From Isoetes taiwanensis (taxonomy: Eukaryota > Streptophyta > Lycopodiopsida > Isoetales > Isoetaceae), in contig JAJEKV010000162.1 of NCBI GenBank assembly GCA_021234155.1, positions 589,449-653,448 on the forward strand: DNA of 64,000 nt. Direction: 5' to 3'. Positions 9,821 through 21,340 of the stretch are shown piece after piece (within the stretch, counting starts at the first letter, position 1; every line of letters begins with the position of its first letter). Both the position numbers and the translations under genes were made by a program. A model generated the notes under the pieces. The model was not told the DNA's origin and searched no databases. It saw nothing but the letters and a program-made list of their open reading frames with translations.

Positions 9821-11839
9821 GGGAAGGGCACGTTTACACAAACACAAGTAACCTTCCAAGAGTATACTTGTGATGAGAGGAGGACTTACATATACTCCAT
9901 TCATGAGCTTGCACTTCAAGATGAAAAATTTCCAAAGAAAAAAAAATACCCACTGCTAGGGACATGGATATGTAAAGTTGCATGGATACATATTCATGGC
10001 ATTCCAATTTCATCTTGGCAAAATTGGCAAGCAAGTCACGCAAAGGGGAGTAAAATTGCATTACATGGAAATAATGGCATGTTGAGGTCAACTTCTAGGA
10101 TCCTGACTGCTAGGGAGGTTTTTGAAAAATATGTTGATGCTGAGAATATGCCACATAAAAGTAGGAAAGATCAACAGGGAAAAATAGTTGTCGAGAAGAG
10201 ATTGCCATCCCATTGTACCCAGAAAAGCATATTGGAGGAAGTGAATGCTTTGCTTCGAGAACTACAGGTACCTGCAATATCTCAACCCAGCTTCAGTAGA
10301 CTATGGAGCAAGCACTTCAAGCATGTCACTATAGACACTTCGAACAACTTTGCAAAGTGCAACTTGTGTGTTAAGTTGAAAGAGATTCTGGATAAGACCA
10401 AGCAACCAAGCCAAAGGGCTAAGATAATGGAGCAAATGAAAGATCACATGACATACCAACTATCATGTAGATCCACTTATTGGATGTGGAGAACATTATC
10501 ATGTTTGGAACCCAATAACTATGTTTGTATTATACATGACAAGATGGATCAATCGAATACTTGTTTGCCACAATATAGTTACATACCCAAGCAAATCAAT
10601 AGAGCTTATCCTTTGCAAGTATCTCTGACAGGTGCAATAGTGCATTCCTCGGTGCCAATTTATTATGGCCATTTTAGTTTGCAATTGTGGAGTGATGGTC
10701 CTGATTTCCATATTGGAAGTGTGATGAGGTGCTTGAGGAACTATGAGAGTGGTTATTCTGGTGACCTCCACAACCCTGGAGGTGGTAGCCAACCACTCTT
10801 CAGTGCATTGTTGGATAGAAAGCCTAATAATTTAGAGAAGTTTACTAAGGCAAGGTTTAGGAAGTCAGGTGCTTCTGAACATGTTGGAGCCTCAAGTTCA
10901 TGTCCCCAACCTCGAGATCTACCACCAAGGTTCCTCCTCCAACTTGACAATTGTGGTGGACAGAATAAAAACAGGTATATGTTCTCATTCCTATCTTATT
11001 TAACAGCTATGGGTGTCTTTGAAAGAGTGAATTTAGGGTTCTTAATGCCTGGACATACTCATGAGGATGTGGATGCATTGTTTGGGAAGTATAGTGCGCA
11101 GTTGAAATCTCAAACTGTGACCAATCTTCCTAGACTAATGGAAGTTCTTAGTGAATGCATTTCACCTTCTCCTATAGGGTTGATCATACAAGAGGTGTCT
11201 GATTGGAAGAATTTTATCGAAGGTTATGCTCTTGATATGGAAGGTCAATCTAGACCTCTTCAGTACACTTTCTGGGTCATGGAAAATAAGCCAATAATGC
11301 AATGGAAGATGAGACCTTCAGATGATAAATGGAGGCCAGATGAAGGAGTACCTATATGGCACAAAGATGAAAATGGTAAACCTAAGATTCCAAGGAGTCA
11401 ACCAAAAGCTCTTAAGCCTTTTGTAGAGGTGGATTCATTGCAAAGCACATTGGACGGCATTTCTAAATACGTCAAGTATTGGAAAAATAACCCCGATGAT
11501 ACCTACCTTGCATTGATAGATTATTGGACACAGGTACATGGATTATTGACTAGGTGGAGAGACTTGATAACACCTGAGGAAGTTGATGATGTGGTTAGTA
11601 GTATTCGCAAGTCGATGGCCCCTCCAGCTACTGAAAAACACTATGTTGGTCCTAGGAAAGGAAAGCCTAAATATCTCGGGCTGGAGGATTATGATCCCAA
11701 AGATGACTTGCGTTGCCATCAATTTGCACTTATAGTACCAGAGCGCAAAGAGATATACCCTGTGTGGATGGGTTACACAATCTCAGAGGTTTGCAAAGAA
11801 GTAGGTGACCGCAATTTGAACAAAGTTCGTGTGGAGTGA
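9803..11839 (+). CDS. DUF7869-type transposase-like protein (single exon, uninterrupted)
   Basis: An uninterrupted frame of 678 codons; the first 10-20 residues (poly-Gly from a G run) are probably not real, and no better ATG is visible upstream. Reading N to C: a segment with HGIPISSW and LHGNNGM, a Cys pair FAKCNLC, IIHDKMDQSN, LQLDNCGGQNKNRYMF, and LMPGHTHEDVDALFG, then a long C-terminal region ending near the TGA at 11837. The DKMDQ, LDN.GGQNKN and GHTHxDxD signatures are those of the DUF7869 family, found in plants and animals as apparent transposon proteins with an RNase H-like (DDE) core. The catalytic role is inference from motif pattern. A decayed relative lies at 60930-62950 on the other strand. 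A 63-bp part of its 5' coding end recurs downstream at 12681. Confidence 0.8.
   Translation: MGGGGGGKGTFTQTQVTFQEYTCDERRTYIYSIHELALQDEKFPKKKKYPLLGTWICKVAWIHIHGIPISSWQNWQASHAKGSKIALHGNNGMLRSTSRILTAREVFEKYVDAENMPHKSRKDQQGKIVVEKRLPSHCTQKSILEEVNALLRELQVPAISQPSFSRLWSKHFKHVTIDTSNNFAKCNLCVKLKEILDKTKQPSQRAKIMEQMKDHMTYQLSCRSTYWMWRTLSCLEPNNYVCIIHDKMDQSNTCLPQYSYIPKQINRAYPLQVSLTGAIVHSSVPIYYGHFSLQLWSDGPDFHIGSVMRCLRNYESGYSGDLHNPGGGSQPLFSALLDRKPNNLEKFTKARFRKSGASEHVGASSSCPQPRDLPPRFLLQLDNCGGQNKNRYMFSFLSYLTAMGVFERVNLGFLMPGHTHEDVDALFGKYSAQLKSQTVTNLPRLMEVLSECISPSPIGLIIQEVSDWKNFIEGYALDMEGQSRPLQYTFWVMENKPIMQWKMRPSDDKWRPDEGVPIWHKDENGKPKIPRSQPKALKPFVEVDSLQSTLDGISKYVKYWKNNPDDTYLALIDYWTQVHGLLTRWRDLITPEEVDDVVSSIRKSMAPPATEKHYVGPRKGKPKYLGLEDYDPKDDLRCHQFALIVPERKEIYPVWMGYTISEVCKEVGDRNLNKVRVE
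9834..9896 (+). repeat. 63-bp direct repeat, copy 1
   Basis: Identical to 12681-12743. It lies within the first codons of the DUF7869 ORF (encodes the VTFQEYTCDERR region). Confidence 0.95.
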
Positions 11840-11956
11840 TGGTGTCCAGTGCACCAGTTAAATGCAGTGGCAGAGGAAGAAAGGTATAGAGACTGTTGGA
11901 CAAAGAGATGGAAGAGAAACCCTATTGAAGGGGATGATTGAGTTGAGTTAGATACT

Positions 11957-12506
11957 CATTAGGGATTTTTTGAGATCATAAAAGGGCCTTCTAAGAACTG
12001 CTGACTAAGCTATATGAACTACCAATCAGAAAACAGAACTGGTAATCCAGTCAGCAAAACAGTTATAACTAACTCACTGGATCACATTTTCTAGCATAAG
12101 TGTTGATAGAAAAGTCCAAATGAGATCTTGTTTGGTGCAATAGATAGATCTCATTGAGATCTTTCTAATTTTGGGTGGTTTGCATATCTTTTAGCCCCGT
12201 AGGATAGTAAAAAATGGTAAAAACCATATTTTTTAGAGTTTTGACAATCATAAGTGGTTAAAATATGTGCAAAGCACCTAAGATTGAAAAGATCTCAACG
12301 AGATCTATCTATTGCACTAAACGAGAGCTGATTTGGACTTTTCTATCAATAGTTATGCTATAAAATGTGATCCAGTGAGTTAGTTATAACAGTTTTGCTG
12401 ACTGGACTCGTCAGGCTCTGATTTTTGATTGGTAGTTCATTTATCTTCATTTGGCTTAGTTGGCATGTTTTGAAGGCCCTTTTTTAATCTCAAAAAAACC
12501 CTAATG
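11957..12506. mobile_element. 550-bp palindromic element (MITE / foldback-like)
   Basis: The two halves are inverted copies centred near 12232. Examples are AACTACCAATCAG (12016) against GATTGGTAGTTC (about 12428), and GTCCAAATGAGATC (12114) against the GATTTGGACTTTTC side (about 12331). The outer ends read CATTAGGGATTTTTT and its complement AAAAAACCCTAATG. No target duplication is obvious. It has no coding capacity and is probably a non-autonomous DNA element inserted 3' of the DUF7869 gene. Confidence 0.85.
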
Positions 12507-12680
12507 ATTTTGTTTTCATGGACCCTAAAGGTCATCCCAGGCAAGACTGCTAGGGTTACAATACCTGTGGAAGTGAGGAAGAAAGCTATGATATCTCTAG
12601 GGGTCACTTCTGAGAAGTAATTGGCAATATGTAACTCGACATGCATATGCAAAATATTTTAAATTTTTAATGCAATCATG

Positions 12681-12743
12681 TTACACAAACACAAGTAACC
12701 TTCCAAGAGTATACTTGTGATGAGAGGAGGACTTACATATACT
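12681..12743 (+). repeat. 63-bp direct repeat, copy 2
   Basis: Perfect copy of 9834-9896. The match begins and ends abruptly, so this is a truncated second copy of the 5' coding end of the DUF7869 gene, 2847 bp downstream of the first. Confidence 0.95.
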
Positions 12744-14475
12744 TGAGACTTTTAAGCAATGTGAGGCTATCCACGTTGCAACCAAGTGGGATTTTTGTGC
12801 ATGTGGTTGCTATTTCCATCATTTAATTTGATCTACGGCTCCAGAAATTCATGAAATTCCAAGGCATTTATGGGTGCGTTGGGGACAAACAGAAGCATTC
12901 TAACTATTCTCACGCCCTCTCCACTTCCATCTCGCCTTCCTACATCCTTTCTTGAGTTAAATTTTCGTAGTTGAGATGGAACCTTTTTTCTCTAATTGCT
13001 GACAACGAAGATTATGGAGATTATGGGGCGGTATCTTTTCCTCCTTCTATGATTAGGAAAATGGAGTTTAAATCCAGTTTAGGGATCCCAAGTTCTCTGA
13101 ATTTTGCCACAAGCAGGCAAATTCTTTCTTCATATGCATCTTTTGTTTCTTCTGGCATTCTTTCAGAGGTCTTTATTTATCCACTGATGAATATTTATTA
13201 ATCTCTTTTTATTTTTGTAGCTTGAAGAGTTCGACAAATGACTTAGATTACGGAAAAACGTCCAGTTAAATTCTGAGGTAATCATATGCGTGTTGTTTCT
13301 TCTGATATTTTTGTTTTAGATGGTCTTCCTTTTATCAAAAAGAAGCTCCAAATCATAGCCAAAATCGACCTTTTGCTTCCAAGCTGCTCTGCAGAAGCCC
13401 TGAAAATCCAACAGCCACCGCTTCCTCGACCCGTCCGCCTTGATCAATCTCATTTTAGAAGATATCGCCGAATCACCTAGTAACAGACCGTTCGAGCTGC
13501 TCGAAGAAAAAGAGCTGCCAAGAAATAGCTTTGTATCTGCATGGAAAATTTGAATTTCAAATGAATCCAAATATGGGGTTTCGAAATATTCATGAATAGA
13601 ATACTAATGACGAAGACTCAGTTTTAAAAAAACCCATGCGCCGAGTTCTTTCATTGATTACTTTTATCCCACCTAAACGTAGTTAACCTAATCTTTCATC
13701 TAATTCGATTTTTGCGACTGCCTGTAATTTCTAGAAGTCGAGAACCTGTATTTTGCGACCGCCTATATTTCATGAGCGCCTGTGATTTCAAGAACTCGAG
13801 ACAGCTTTCCTAAGAATGTCTATAGAAGTTTGGTAAGCATCCCATTCCTATTAATTCTATAAGATTTTCCAATAATAAGTGTCTGGATATAGGCAATTGT
13901 ATGCAGTGTCGGAGAGAAATGTTTCATGTTAACTACAAATCAGAAAAGAAAAGTAGGATTACGCAAGATTGACTCCATCAATTCGACTGCAAATTGTCAT
14001 GGAATTCTGCTTAGGGATAAATCTTTATATTCCATCGCTTTCACCTGTCGTTCCAATGTCTTACCTAACGTTCCGCATTATTTACCTGACATTCTGCAGA
14101 TTTATCTGACATTCGGCACTATTTACCAGACTTTCTGCACGTGGAATTGAATGCATCTTTTCTCCACGTTGTAACAATCGCAGTTTGCTGTGCATTCCCA
14201 GGGAGTCATTCCTGCCCCCGCGTGTTGGCAAGGATTCCTCCCAGGGAATGTGCAATAAACTGTGATTCTTATATATGGAAAAGTAAACACCCAAAAAACT
14301 AGACCAAAGAAATAACGATGATAATATGCTCGCAACAAGGCCGGTCGCGAGGTCCTAATGACCAGAAGAACTCTTGCATGGTTGGAAGCACTTGCATCAA
14401 GGTATAACAGAACAAATGGTCGAAAACAATATGTAAGTGTGAGACAAAGTTTTTTTCCTTCTATTTTTGTAAAGG
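12744..14475. other. No recognisable gene
   Basis: Short frames only (for example 12971-13201 and 13286-13480), none with a recognisable motif. No repeat of note except a small GCGACNGCCTGTAATTTC/GCGACCGCCTATATTTC duplication near 13714-13790. Confidence 0.55.
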
Positions 14476-14752
14476 AACGAAATGTTAGGGCAGGCCACTT
14501 TTCTCCATACTATCACCCTTATTACATCCTATAACTTTCCTGTCCCACTTGGCAGGCTGCTAGTACCACCTGACAGGCTGCTAGTGCTCGCCGAATTAAA
14601 CAAAAGGGGGCGGCACGTGCGAATGTGGACTGCCCTAACATTTCGGGGGGAAATGTTAGCTGGCTGGCCATTATACGGGGTGCGGCCACTGGCTCGCCCT
14701 AACGGTCTGGTGGCCTTACCCCGTGTAATGGCCAGCCAGCAAACATTACCCC
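14476..14752. repeat. Nested inverted repeats (two stem-loops)
   Basis: CGAAATGTTAGGGCAG near 14479 pairs with CTGCCCTAACATTTCG near 14629. Directly after it, AATGTTAGCTGGCTGGCC at about 14652 pairs with GGCCAGCCAGCAAACATT at about 14731, with ATTATACGGGGT against ACCCCGTGTAAT inside. The arrangement looks like remnants of one or two MITEs sharing a terminal ATGTTAG word. Confidence 0.8.
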
Positions 14753-15885
14753 TAACAAAAGTAAGTTTCCCTTCCAATAGCAGGAGCTGCCTGTCATAGG
14801 CCCCTCATGCTGTTGAAAAAGGGGATCCCGCTTTTTATTCCCCTATACAATAGATCTTATCAAACCATATATAAAGATACATCCATTTTTGAAATTTTTT
14901 TTTTCCCTACCTATTTTTTCTGGGTTCTGCCTCAGGCTTTGCCGACACGTGTGGATAATTTTTTGTTTTCGATTTCTTGGACTGTAAGCAAGCCCTGAAT
15001 TATTGACGAGCAGATATAGCCATGCGAAGACATCTGTGTGATACATGGCAGGTTCAGCCGGTCTTTCTTCTTCTGCAAGCAAACCGGTTTGCGCAAGCTT
15101 TCAAGCAAGCTTTGCTTTTGGGCATCCCTGTCTCGCCATACAGAATGAAGTAAATGTTGATGTGCGCCATACCACATGAACGCATTCAGAGCCCACAGCT
15201 CCTACTTCGATCAGAAGTTTTTCTTCAATCTCTGGCTATGGCGGATTCTGGTCAGCCCACGGCAGAAAGCAAAGGGGTGATGATCGGGGCGCATGCTTAT
15301 AGCCAATTATCTTCATGATGGCTTTACATTATGGGATTCTCTGCGTATTTCTTTGATAGATGCATATAAAACAGGTAAATTTTTGGCACATCCACTGGAT
15401 GCGCAAATTTTAACTCCATCGTTTGTAATTGAGGGATTCTTCTTTAAGAAATGATCTAAACCGGGGGGTCCTCCCCTAAATTTCTGGTTAAAATTAAAAA
15501 AATTTGATTTAGATGCGTAGATGGAGGCAAACTTTCTGGTAGCGATGTAAAACTGTTTGAGGCTCATTTTTTTGGCTTTTAATCTTAGGAACTCCGAAAG
15601 CCAACCACTCCTTGCCATATACTCTTCACAGTTAAGTATGATATCCAGGTCTTTTTAATGCAGACAATACAATACAGCTTAGAATTTCCACAAGATGGGT
15701 ACATAGCTCTGTGGACTCCTGCAGTTTAAAGGCAGCTCGGATTAAATCTAAAGTACTACTGTGTGTGTTTGAAATATGACCATGCTAAAGTTGTGTCTGC
15801 ATTATGCCATCGTGTTGTTCTGAGAAATTATTAGTATTGTCTGCTGCTGTGGATCGATGCATATGAATGGAGTGTGGTTTTGCAG
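14753..15885. other. No recognisable gene
   Basis: Short frames on both strands without motifs. A small inverted repeat around TTTGCGCAAGCTTTCAAGCAAGC near 15090-15112 is the only structure noted. Confidence 0.5.
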
Positions 15886-16197
15886 GATGCAGCAGATATT
15901 GTAAAGCTTTGGGAGATAACTCGTGGTGCCATTGTTAAGGATTTTGGAAGGGTATGAAAATACATGCACTTGTGGTGTTGTTGACTGAGAGGTTCATGCA
16001 CATCTCATAATGCTCTTGATTTATGTGCAGATATCCTTTGAGGAAAAAGAAAAAGAGTTATTTGAAATGGTAAAGATTTCAACAAAAGTTATTCCTTTTT
16101 TTTTTTGACAAATATACCTGCTAAAATCTTATTACCTAATAACCAGGTTAGTGTTCCAGCTTGGTTCACAATGGATACAAGACTTGGATGCCTCTGA
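15886..16197 (+). pseudogene. WDR48-like exon fragment set (three exons with introns)
   Basis: Exon 15886-15951 reads DAADIVKLWEITRGAIVKDF, exon 16031-16069 reads ISFEEKEKELFEM, and the exon from 16147 reads VSVPAWFTMDTRLGCL before a TGA at 16195. All have AG acceptors, and the first two have GT donors. They join in phase. The wording matches the region after the WD40 propeller of WDR48/UAF1 homologues, scaffolds of ubiquitin-specific proteases in animals, with single plant homologues. The remaining exons of such a gene are absent on both sides, so this is a captured or truncated DNA-level copy, not a processed one. Confidence 0.75.
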
Positions 16198-16321
16198 CCA
16201 TACTTATTTGATAATTTTCAGCACAGCATTTCTTTTTCCTGCAAAACATATTCTTGCAAATTCCATGGCCAGACAGTCTGCATAAGGTATTTTTAAGCTG
16301 GTGCATCTTATCTACTTCCAG

Positions 16322-16789
16322 GTCTGGTTCAGCAACATGCCATATGGAAAAATTGCAGAACGCAAGGGGCATTAAGGATGGATGAGGAAAGAAGGTGAGT
16401 ATTTCATCTTTCCTCGTGGTGGAACCATGTTTCTAGAAGGAACTACACATTACATTGAGAAACTGGAGCAATATATTCCCCTTGGAACTGGTGAAATTCG
16501 CACAGTTCTGGATGCTGGTTGCGGAGTGAGTTTCTAGCTGATGCATTGCCAGCATTTTTTACCTATAACGTTATTGTTGCTAGCATTATTCATGTATAAA
16601 CTACTATTACAACTGCTTTCAGGTTGCTAGTTTTGGAGCTTACTTGCTAGGGAAAGATATTTTGACAATGTCATTTGCTCCCAGAGATTCCCATACGGCT
16701 AGAACGTGGAATCCCAGCCTTTGTTGCTATGCTGGGAACATGTCTCCCTTTTCCAGCACGTTCTTATGACTCGGTCCATTGTTTCACAG
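16322..16789 (+). pseudogene. DUF248 / PMT-type methyltransferase fragment
   Basis: Exon 16322-16525 reads NMPYGKIAERKGH, then an in-frame TAA, then GWMRKEGEYFIFPRGGTMF and VLDAGCG. After an intron (GT at 16526, AG at 16621-16622) exon 16623 onward reads VASFGAYLLGKDILTMSFAP and, in another frame, LERGIPAFVAMLGTCLPFPA. These are the SAM-binding motif I and following conserved blocks of the plant Golgi methyltransferases of the DUF248 family (QUASIMODO2-like, pectin related). A stop codon, a small deletion with frameshift near 16695, and missing ends make it non-functional. Confidence 0.8.
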
Positions 16790-16900
16790 GAGATTCATAA
16801 AGTGATCAATTCCAATGAGCGTCAAAACCAGATTAGTTATGTGCGGGTTTCTCCTGATGGGACTGCCATCTGTGCAGGAAGCTGGGACAATCATTTAAGG
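16790..16900 (+). pseudogene. Single WD40-repeat exon (G-beta-like)
   Basis: An exon of 37 codons between TTTCACAG and GTAAGG, reading ISYVRVSPDGTAICAGSWD. This is a typical WD repeat blade, closest in wording to heterotrimeric G-protein beta subunits (ISCLGxSxDGxALCTGSWD). It abuts the methyltransferase fragment without any spacer, so the join is artificial. Confidence 0.6.
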
Positions 16901-18242
16901 GTAAGGATTTTGCATTGTTATTTTCCTGATACGTAAGTTAATGCTATGTTGAACAGGTCTATACATATGACTGGAGGAACAGATGAATTTTACATGTGTT
17001 GTATACCTTTTTGTAACATGTACTTGCTGTATAATGTCATCTATTACTAATTTGTTGATAAGTTGTGGCTCTTCAGTCGACGTGGTCTGTCCGGCAGCGT
17101 CAATTTTTGCTACCGCCATTTTTATTTTAATATAAATTTATTGAGGTATTGCAATTCAGATTTTGCCATGGCTTGCTTAATGGTGAAGTGGTAAACACCA
17201 GGTATACACATTGAGCCAGAGATACACAACCAAGTAAGTTAGCTTGGTTGCTATTGTGATAGTGAGAAAAGTATTGATGTGTAAAATTAATGCTGCATTT
17301 TTTAATGAACATTGTGGGCATGCAAACCATGGGTTATCTACTTTGTGCCAGCTGTAGCATCACCATTAACAACCTCTTATACTGTCTTATATTGTCTTCA
17401 TGCATGAAAAAATGGTTGTCTTCCTACCTCTTATACTGTATTCATGCATGAAAAATGGTTGTCTGCTTTTTCAATTAGAGTAGGACTATTACTTTTCATG
17501 CACTTAAAGGGCCATTGGACAATTCACAATGGTAGGGACGACATATCTCAACAAATTAGCTATGATTGGATTCCTGTACATTCGCATCAAATGGTATGAA
17601 TGTTTTAGAAAAACAAGGCCCCCTTGATCTTGGGTATCCGAAGCACAGAGTAGGGCTAGAAATAGGAGTACTCAAAGGGACCTGACAGCTGTCGCATCAC
17701 CATTAACAACTTTCCATAAGAGTTTGTTTGAATTAGCCTCTTGATACCAAAGGCCTCTTGAATCATATTGGCTTCCTTGATTGTTAAGTTGCCAAGTACT
17801 TGCAGCATTTCCCGTTTCCAAAACTTAATCTCACAAATTGTTCAAACAATTAAATGAAAAAAACAATTATCCATGACACCTAGCCTAGGCCATGTGATAA
17901 TTGAACTTAAAATTTTCTAAATCACTAGCAAACATACACTCGTCTAGGAAAACAAAAATTGAAATAATTCAACTCACATTGACATATATAAAAGACGTTA
18001 GACATGCATACAAAACAAACTCATGCCTAAAAGATTGACACATTTGGTTCAATTTCACAAGTCCATAGCTGAGCTCCTTTCGCTTAATACAAGCCCTCCG
18101 TAGGCCGCCGCGATAAATTTCTTGTATTATAATGTTCTGTAAGGACCACGCCCTAGATCCAACGGCTGAGGTTTAATCACTTTATCCTATGGTTACGATT
18201 TGCCAATCTTTCGAACTTAGGGTTGAGAGTTTCTGCAACACA
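16901..18242. other. No recognisable gene
   Basis: AT-rich sequence. A short direct repeat (CATGCATGAAAAA[A]TGGTTGTC with flanking CTCTTATACTGT) occurs near 17371-17470. Nothing else supported. Confidence 0.5.
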
Positions 18243-18760
18243 CACACTAACCCCAAAATCTGCTCTATGTGTAGTTTTTTGCTGTCTTTTTTGCAAAAAA
18301 ACAACACTTAAACACCACCCATAGTAATGTTCCGAAAATGCTAGAAAACACGTGTAGTTTTTTAGTGTTGTTTTTTACATATAAAAGACGTGTAGTTTTT
18401 ATGCGTGGTTTTTGGAAAAAACAACACATAGTTTTTATGTGTAGTTTTCTCCGTGTAAAACAACCTGTAAATTCTATGTGTGGTTTAGAGAAAAACAACG
18501 TGTGTTTTTCAGTAAAAACAACATGGTTTCAAGTGTGGTATTCACCTATAAACAATGCATGGTCTTCATGGTGTTTCTGTGTTGTTTTTTTTTTTTAGTG
18601 TTGTTTCTAGTGTAACTAGACATTGTTTATTTTCAATATAAGTCACGTTGTTTTCGATATTACAACATGTGGAAAACTAATATTACTACAGTAAAACGAA
18701 AAACTACATGGCATGTCCACACATTGAAAAAAAAAAAAACATTGTTTTCATGCGTCGAAA
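18243..18760. repeat. Left terminus and subterminal repeat zone
   Basis: Terminal CACACTAACCCCAA is followed by many copies of GTGTAGTTTTT, GTGTTGTTTTT and AAAAACAACA words to about 18760. The mirror zone is 35000-35338. Confidence 0.8.
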
Positions 18761-21340
18761 CTAAAATTACAACACTATAAAAAAATTACTACAGGTCATG
18801 TCCACGTAGGCTTTTGATTTTCTTCACCTTATGGGAATCGAACCCAAACAAGTCCTTTCAGGCAATAACAATGAAATAGAATGTCTACAAAAGCATGGGC
18901 TAGCATTATCTACTAAAAAATGAGAAGCCACTTACAATAATAGTTAACATGTATTTAATTGGTAACCTAATCTGCAAAAAATGCATATCAGTCTAACTGA
19001 CCTCCTTTTATCAGTATGGCAACATGCTGCTTTTAGATTTGTTCCATGCTCAAAGCCACGGTTTCCTATTCCATGTCACCAATGGCTTATTAGGACAATA
19101 TTTCATAAAAGGGAAAGAAGGGATATAGTAAAACCTGCCATCCAAGTTCTGTAAACCGTCTTCTTTTCTCTTCCAAGGTTGGGGTATCATGAATACCGGT
19201 ACCATTTGGGGAACTACGCTTTGAATGTGTGAGAAAGGCAAGGAAACAGGGGTCAATTATGCAGCACTGTGTTGTAGAACCAGGACACCTAAAGCTTTAG
19301 ATAACAGAAGCAATAGAACAAAAAAACCCGGAAACTAGGCTTTAAAACTGTGTTTTGACAAAGGTAAGGAAACAGAAGTTTGTCTTGCAGCACTGTATGT
19401 AGAACCAGCAAATTATAAGCTACCAAAGCAATAGAACAGAAACCCTTATCCTAACTAAAGGAGGAATACAGAGAGAACCAAGAATTACTGCAAATACCTT
19501 TCAAAAAATGAGCGTCAACAAGAATCTACATCATGATATCCTTCTGTAGGTGCACTTCTTAATCTGATTGTGAGGTATAAATATGCTCTGAAGGACTAAT
19601 TCCAACCTGTATAACATGGTAATCATCCAGAAACACCACAACTTTATCCTCCAAATATAATATACAGATATCAGATTGTTATTATTACCTTTAGCTGTCT
19701 AAAAAGCTTGTGAATCAAGCAATGTTCCGGACAGCATTTCATGACCCATTTCAATGTTGTAATGCCCTGCTTAGGAGCACTTCCAACCAAATTACAGCTG
19801 CAAGCAGCCATAGATCTATGGCCTTACGCTTCTCTGCAAAGAAAGATGAAAATGTTAAGGAATAGAGATCAATGAAATAGTAGCAGCATGGTAGGCTCAC
19901 CATAGATGATCGTTTGCTCATGAGCTTTCTGCAAGCAGAATGCCTTTGCCACAATGAATCACAATGCTTCACCCCATCGATGTCCCTGTTTAAATAAAAC
20001 AGTCAATGATTAATCTGAAGGAAAAATAAAAGGGAAAGAGGGAAGGAGGTCAGCGTCTTCATGCTTCAGCGGATTTCAGAGCTCTTGCCTCCTTTTGACC
20101 CTGTTTTTGCAGTGCTAGAGCTCCTCGGATTAACTTCAAGTCTCTTCGCAAACATAGATCTCTTCTGCCAGCGACCATGGTAAGTTAGCTTCTGCATCTC
20201 CGCCCTCTTATTCAAAACAGGGGTTTGCATCATATCAGACAGCAGCAGCAAGTAATCCAAAGCAGCCAGCGATTTGCAGATGCGTGAATCTAGATAGGGA
20301 AAACCGATTGTGTTTTTGCACAGGCTGGATCTAGATAGAGATAAGCCATTGTGTTGCTTTGGTTTAGAGTAGACACAAAAAATCCAAAACCGTACCTCCA
20401 ATGCTGCGAAAATCAAGCTAGCTAACAAGGTAATTTTTTTGTTCTGCAATGTAAGCTTTCTATCTCATAGCCAGCGCCTTCATCCCCCACCGGATTTGCC
20501 AACATCATTTCCTGGCCTCTGTGCACTGGTAAGCTTCAGAAACTTCACCGGATTTCAGACTGAGGTATCAAGCCAGCGCCTTCATCCTCCACCGAATTTT
20601 CCAACACTATTTTCCGGCCTCTGTGCAAGCTTCAAGATGCTACATGCGCCATCGCCATCGCTGGAGCCGTGGATCACTGGAGCCATCGCCATGGCCATAC
20701 CAAAGCGGCCAAGGCGGGATACAGGGCAGGCGGGAAACAAAGCCGTTTAAGTCCAACCAATAGAATGAGAGAACCTGAATCGAAATCCAGACCGTTCATC
20801 TAGGCTTATCCCGGCCGTCGAATTATAACATCTATTTCCTATGATATTGCCAAGCGAGAATTAAGGGTTTTTGTTTTTGGGTTGCCCGAAGGGCCAACCC
20901 TAGGTCTAGTGGAAGTGAGAAAGGAATATGCCTCGTTTATACCAGAACAAGGGCCCAGATTTGAGCATGCGATGAGATGAAGGGGACAGATGTCAAGATA
21001 GTGGACCTCTCATGCAAAAAGCCATAGGAGCCAGAGAGCAGAGGGAATTCGGGAGTTTTCATGCGCGGAACGTTAGAGAGATAGGTAATGTGGAAAGCCC
21101 TATTCTAACACCTGCAAATCGACTCATTCTTTCTTCATGGCTTCTGAACTTAACACAATCCAACTTAGATAGGGTGTACACCCACCACACCATCTTCAAA
21201 AGACCAATTTAGATAGGGTGTACACCCACCACACCAGCTTCAAAAGACCACATTTGGCTTCGCACATACTCTACAAGACAGTAAGTTTGGATTTAGGAAC
21301 CAGGATTTAGAACCTTGGCTACAGTTTAACTATCCACGAA
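18761..21340. other. No recognisable gene; two small duplications
   Basis: Short frames only. A duplicated segment of about 60 bp (AGCCAGCGCCTTCATC ... GGCCTCTGTGCA) occurs at 20472-20524 and 20572-20624. Another duplication (TTAGATAGGGTGTACACCCA with flanks) occurs at about 21166 and 21209. No motif in any ORF here, including 20066-20449 on the - strand. Confidence 0.5.

Noticed and set aside
12700-18242. Helitron termini around the captured exons
   Set aside because: I found no convincing TC start or hairpin-CTRR end; the capture mechanism is left open.
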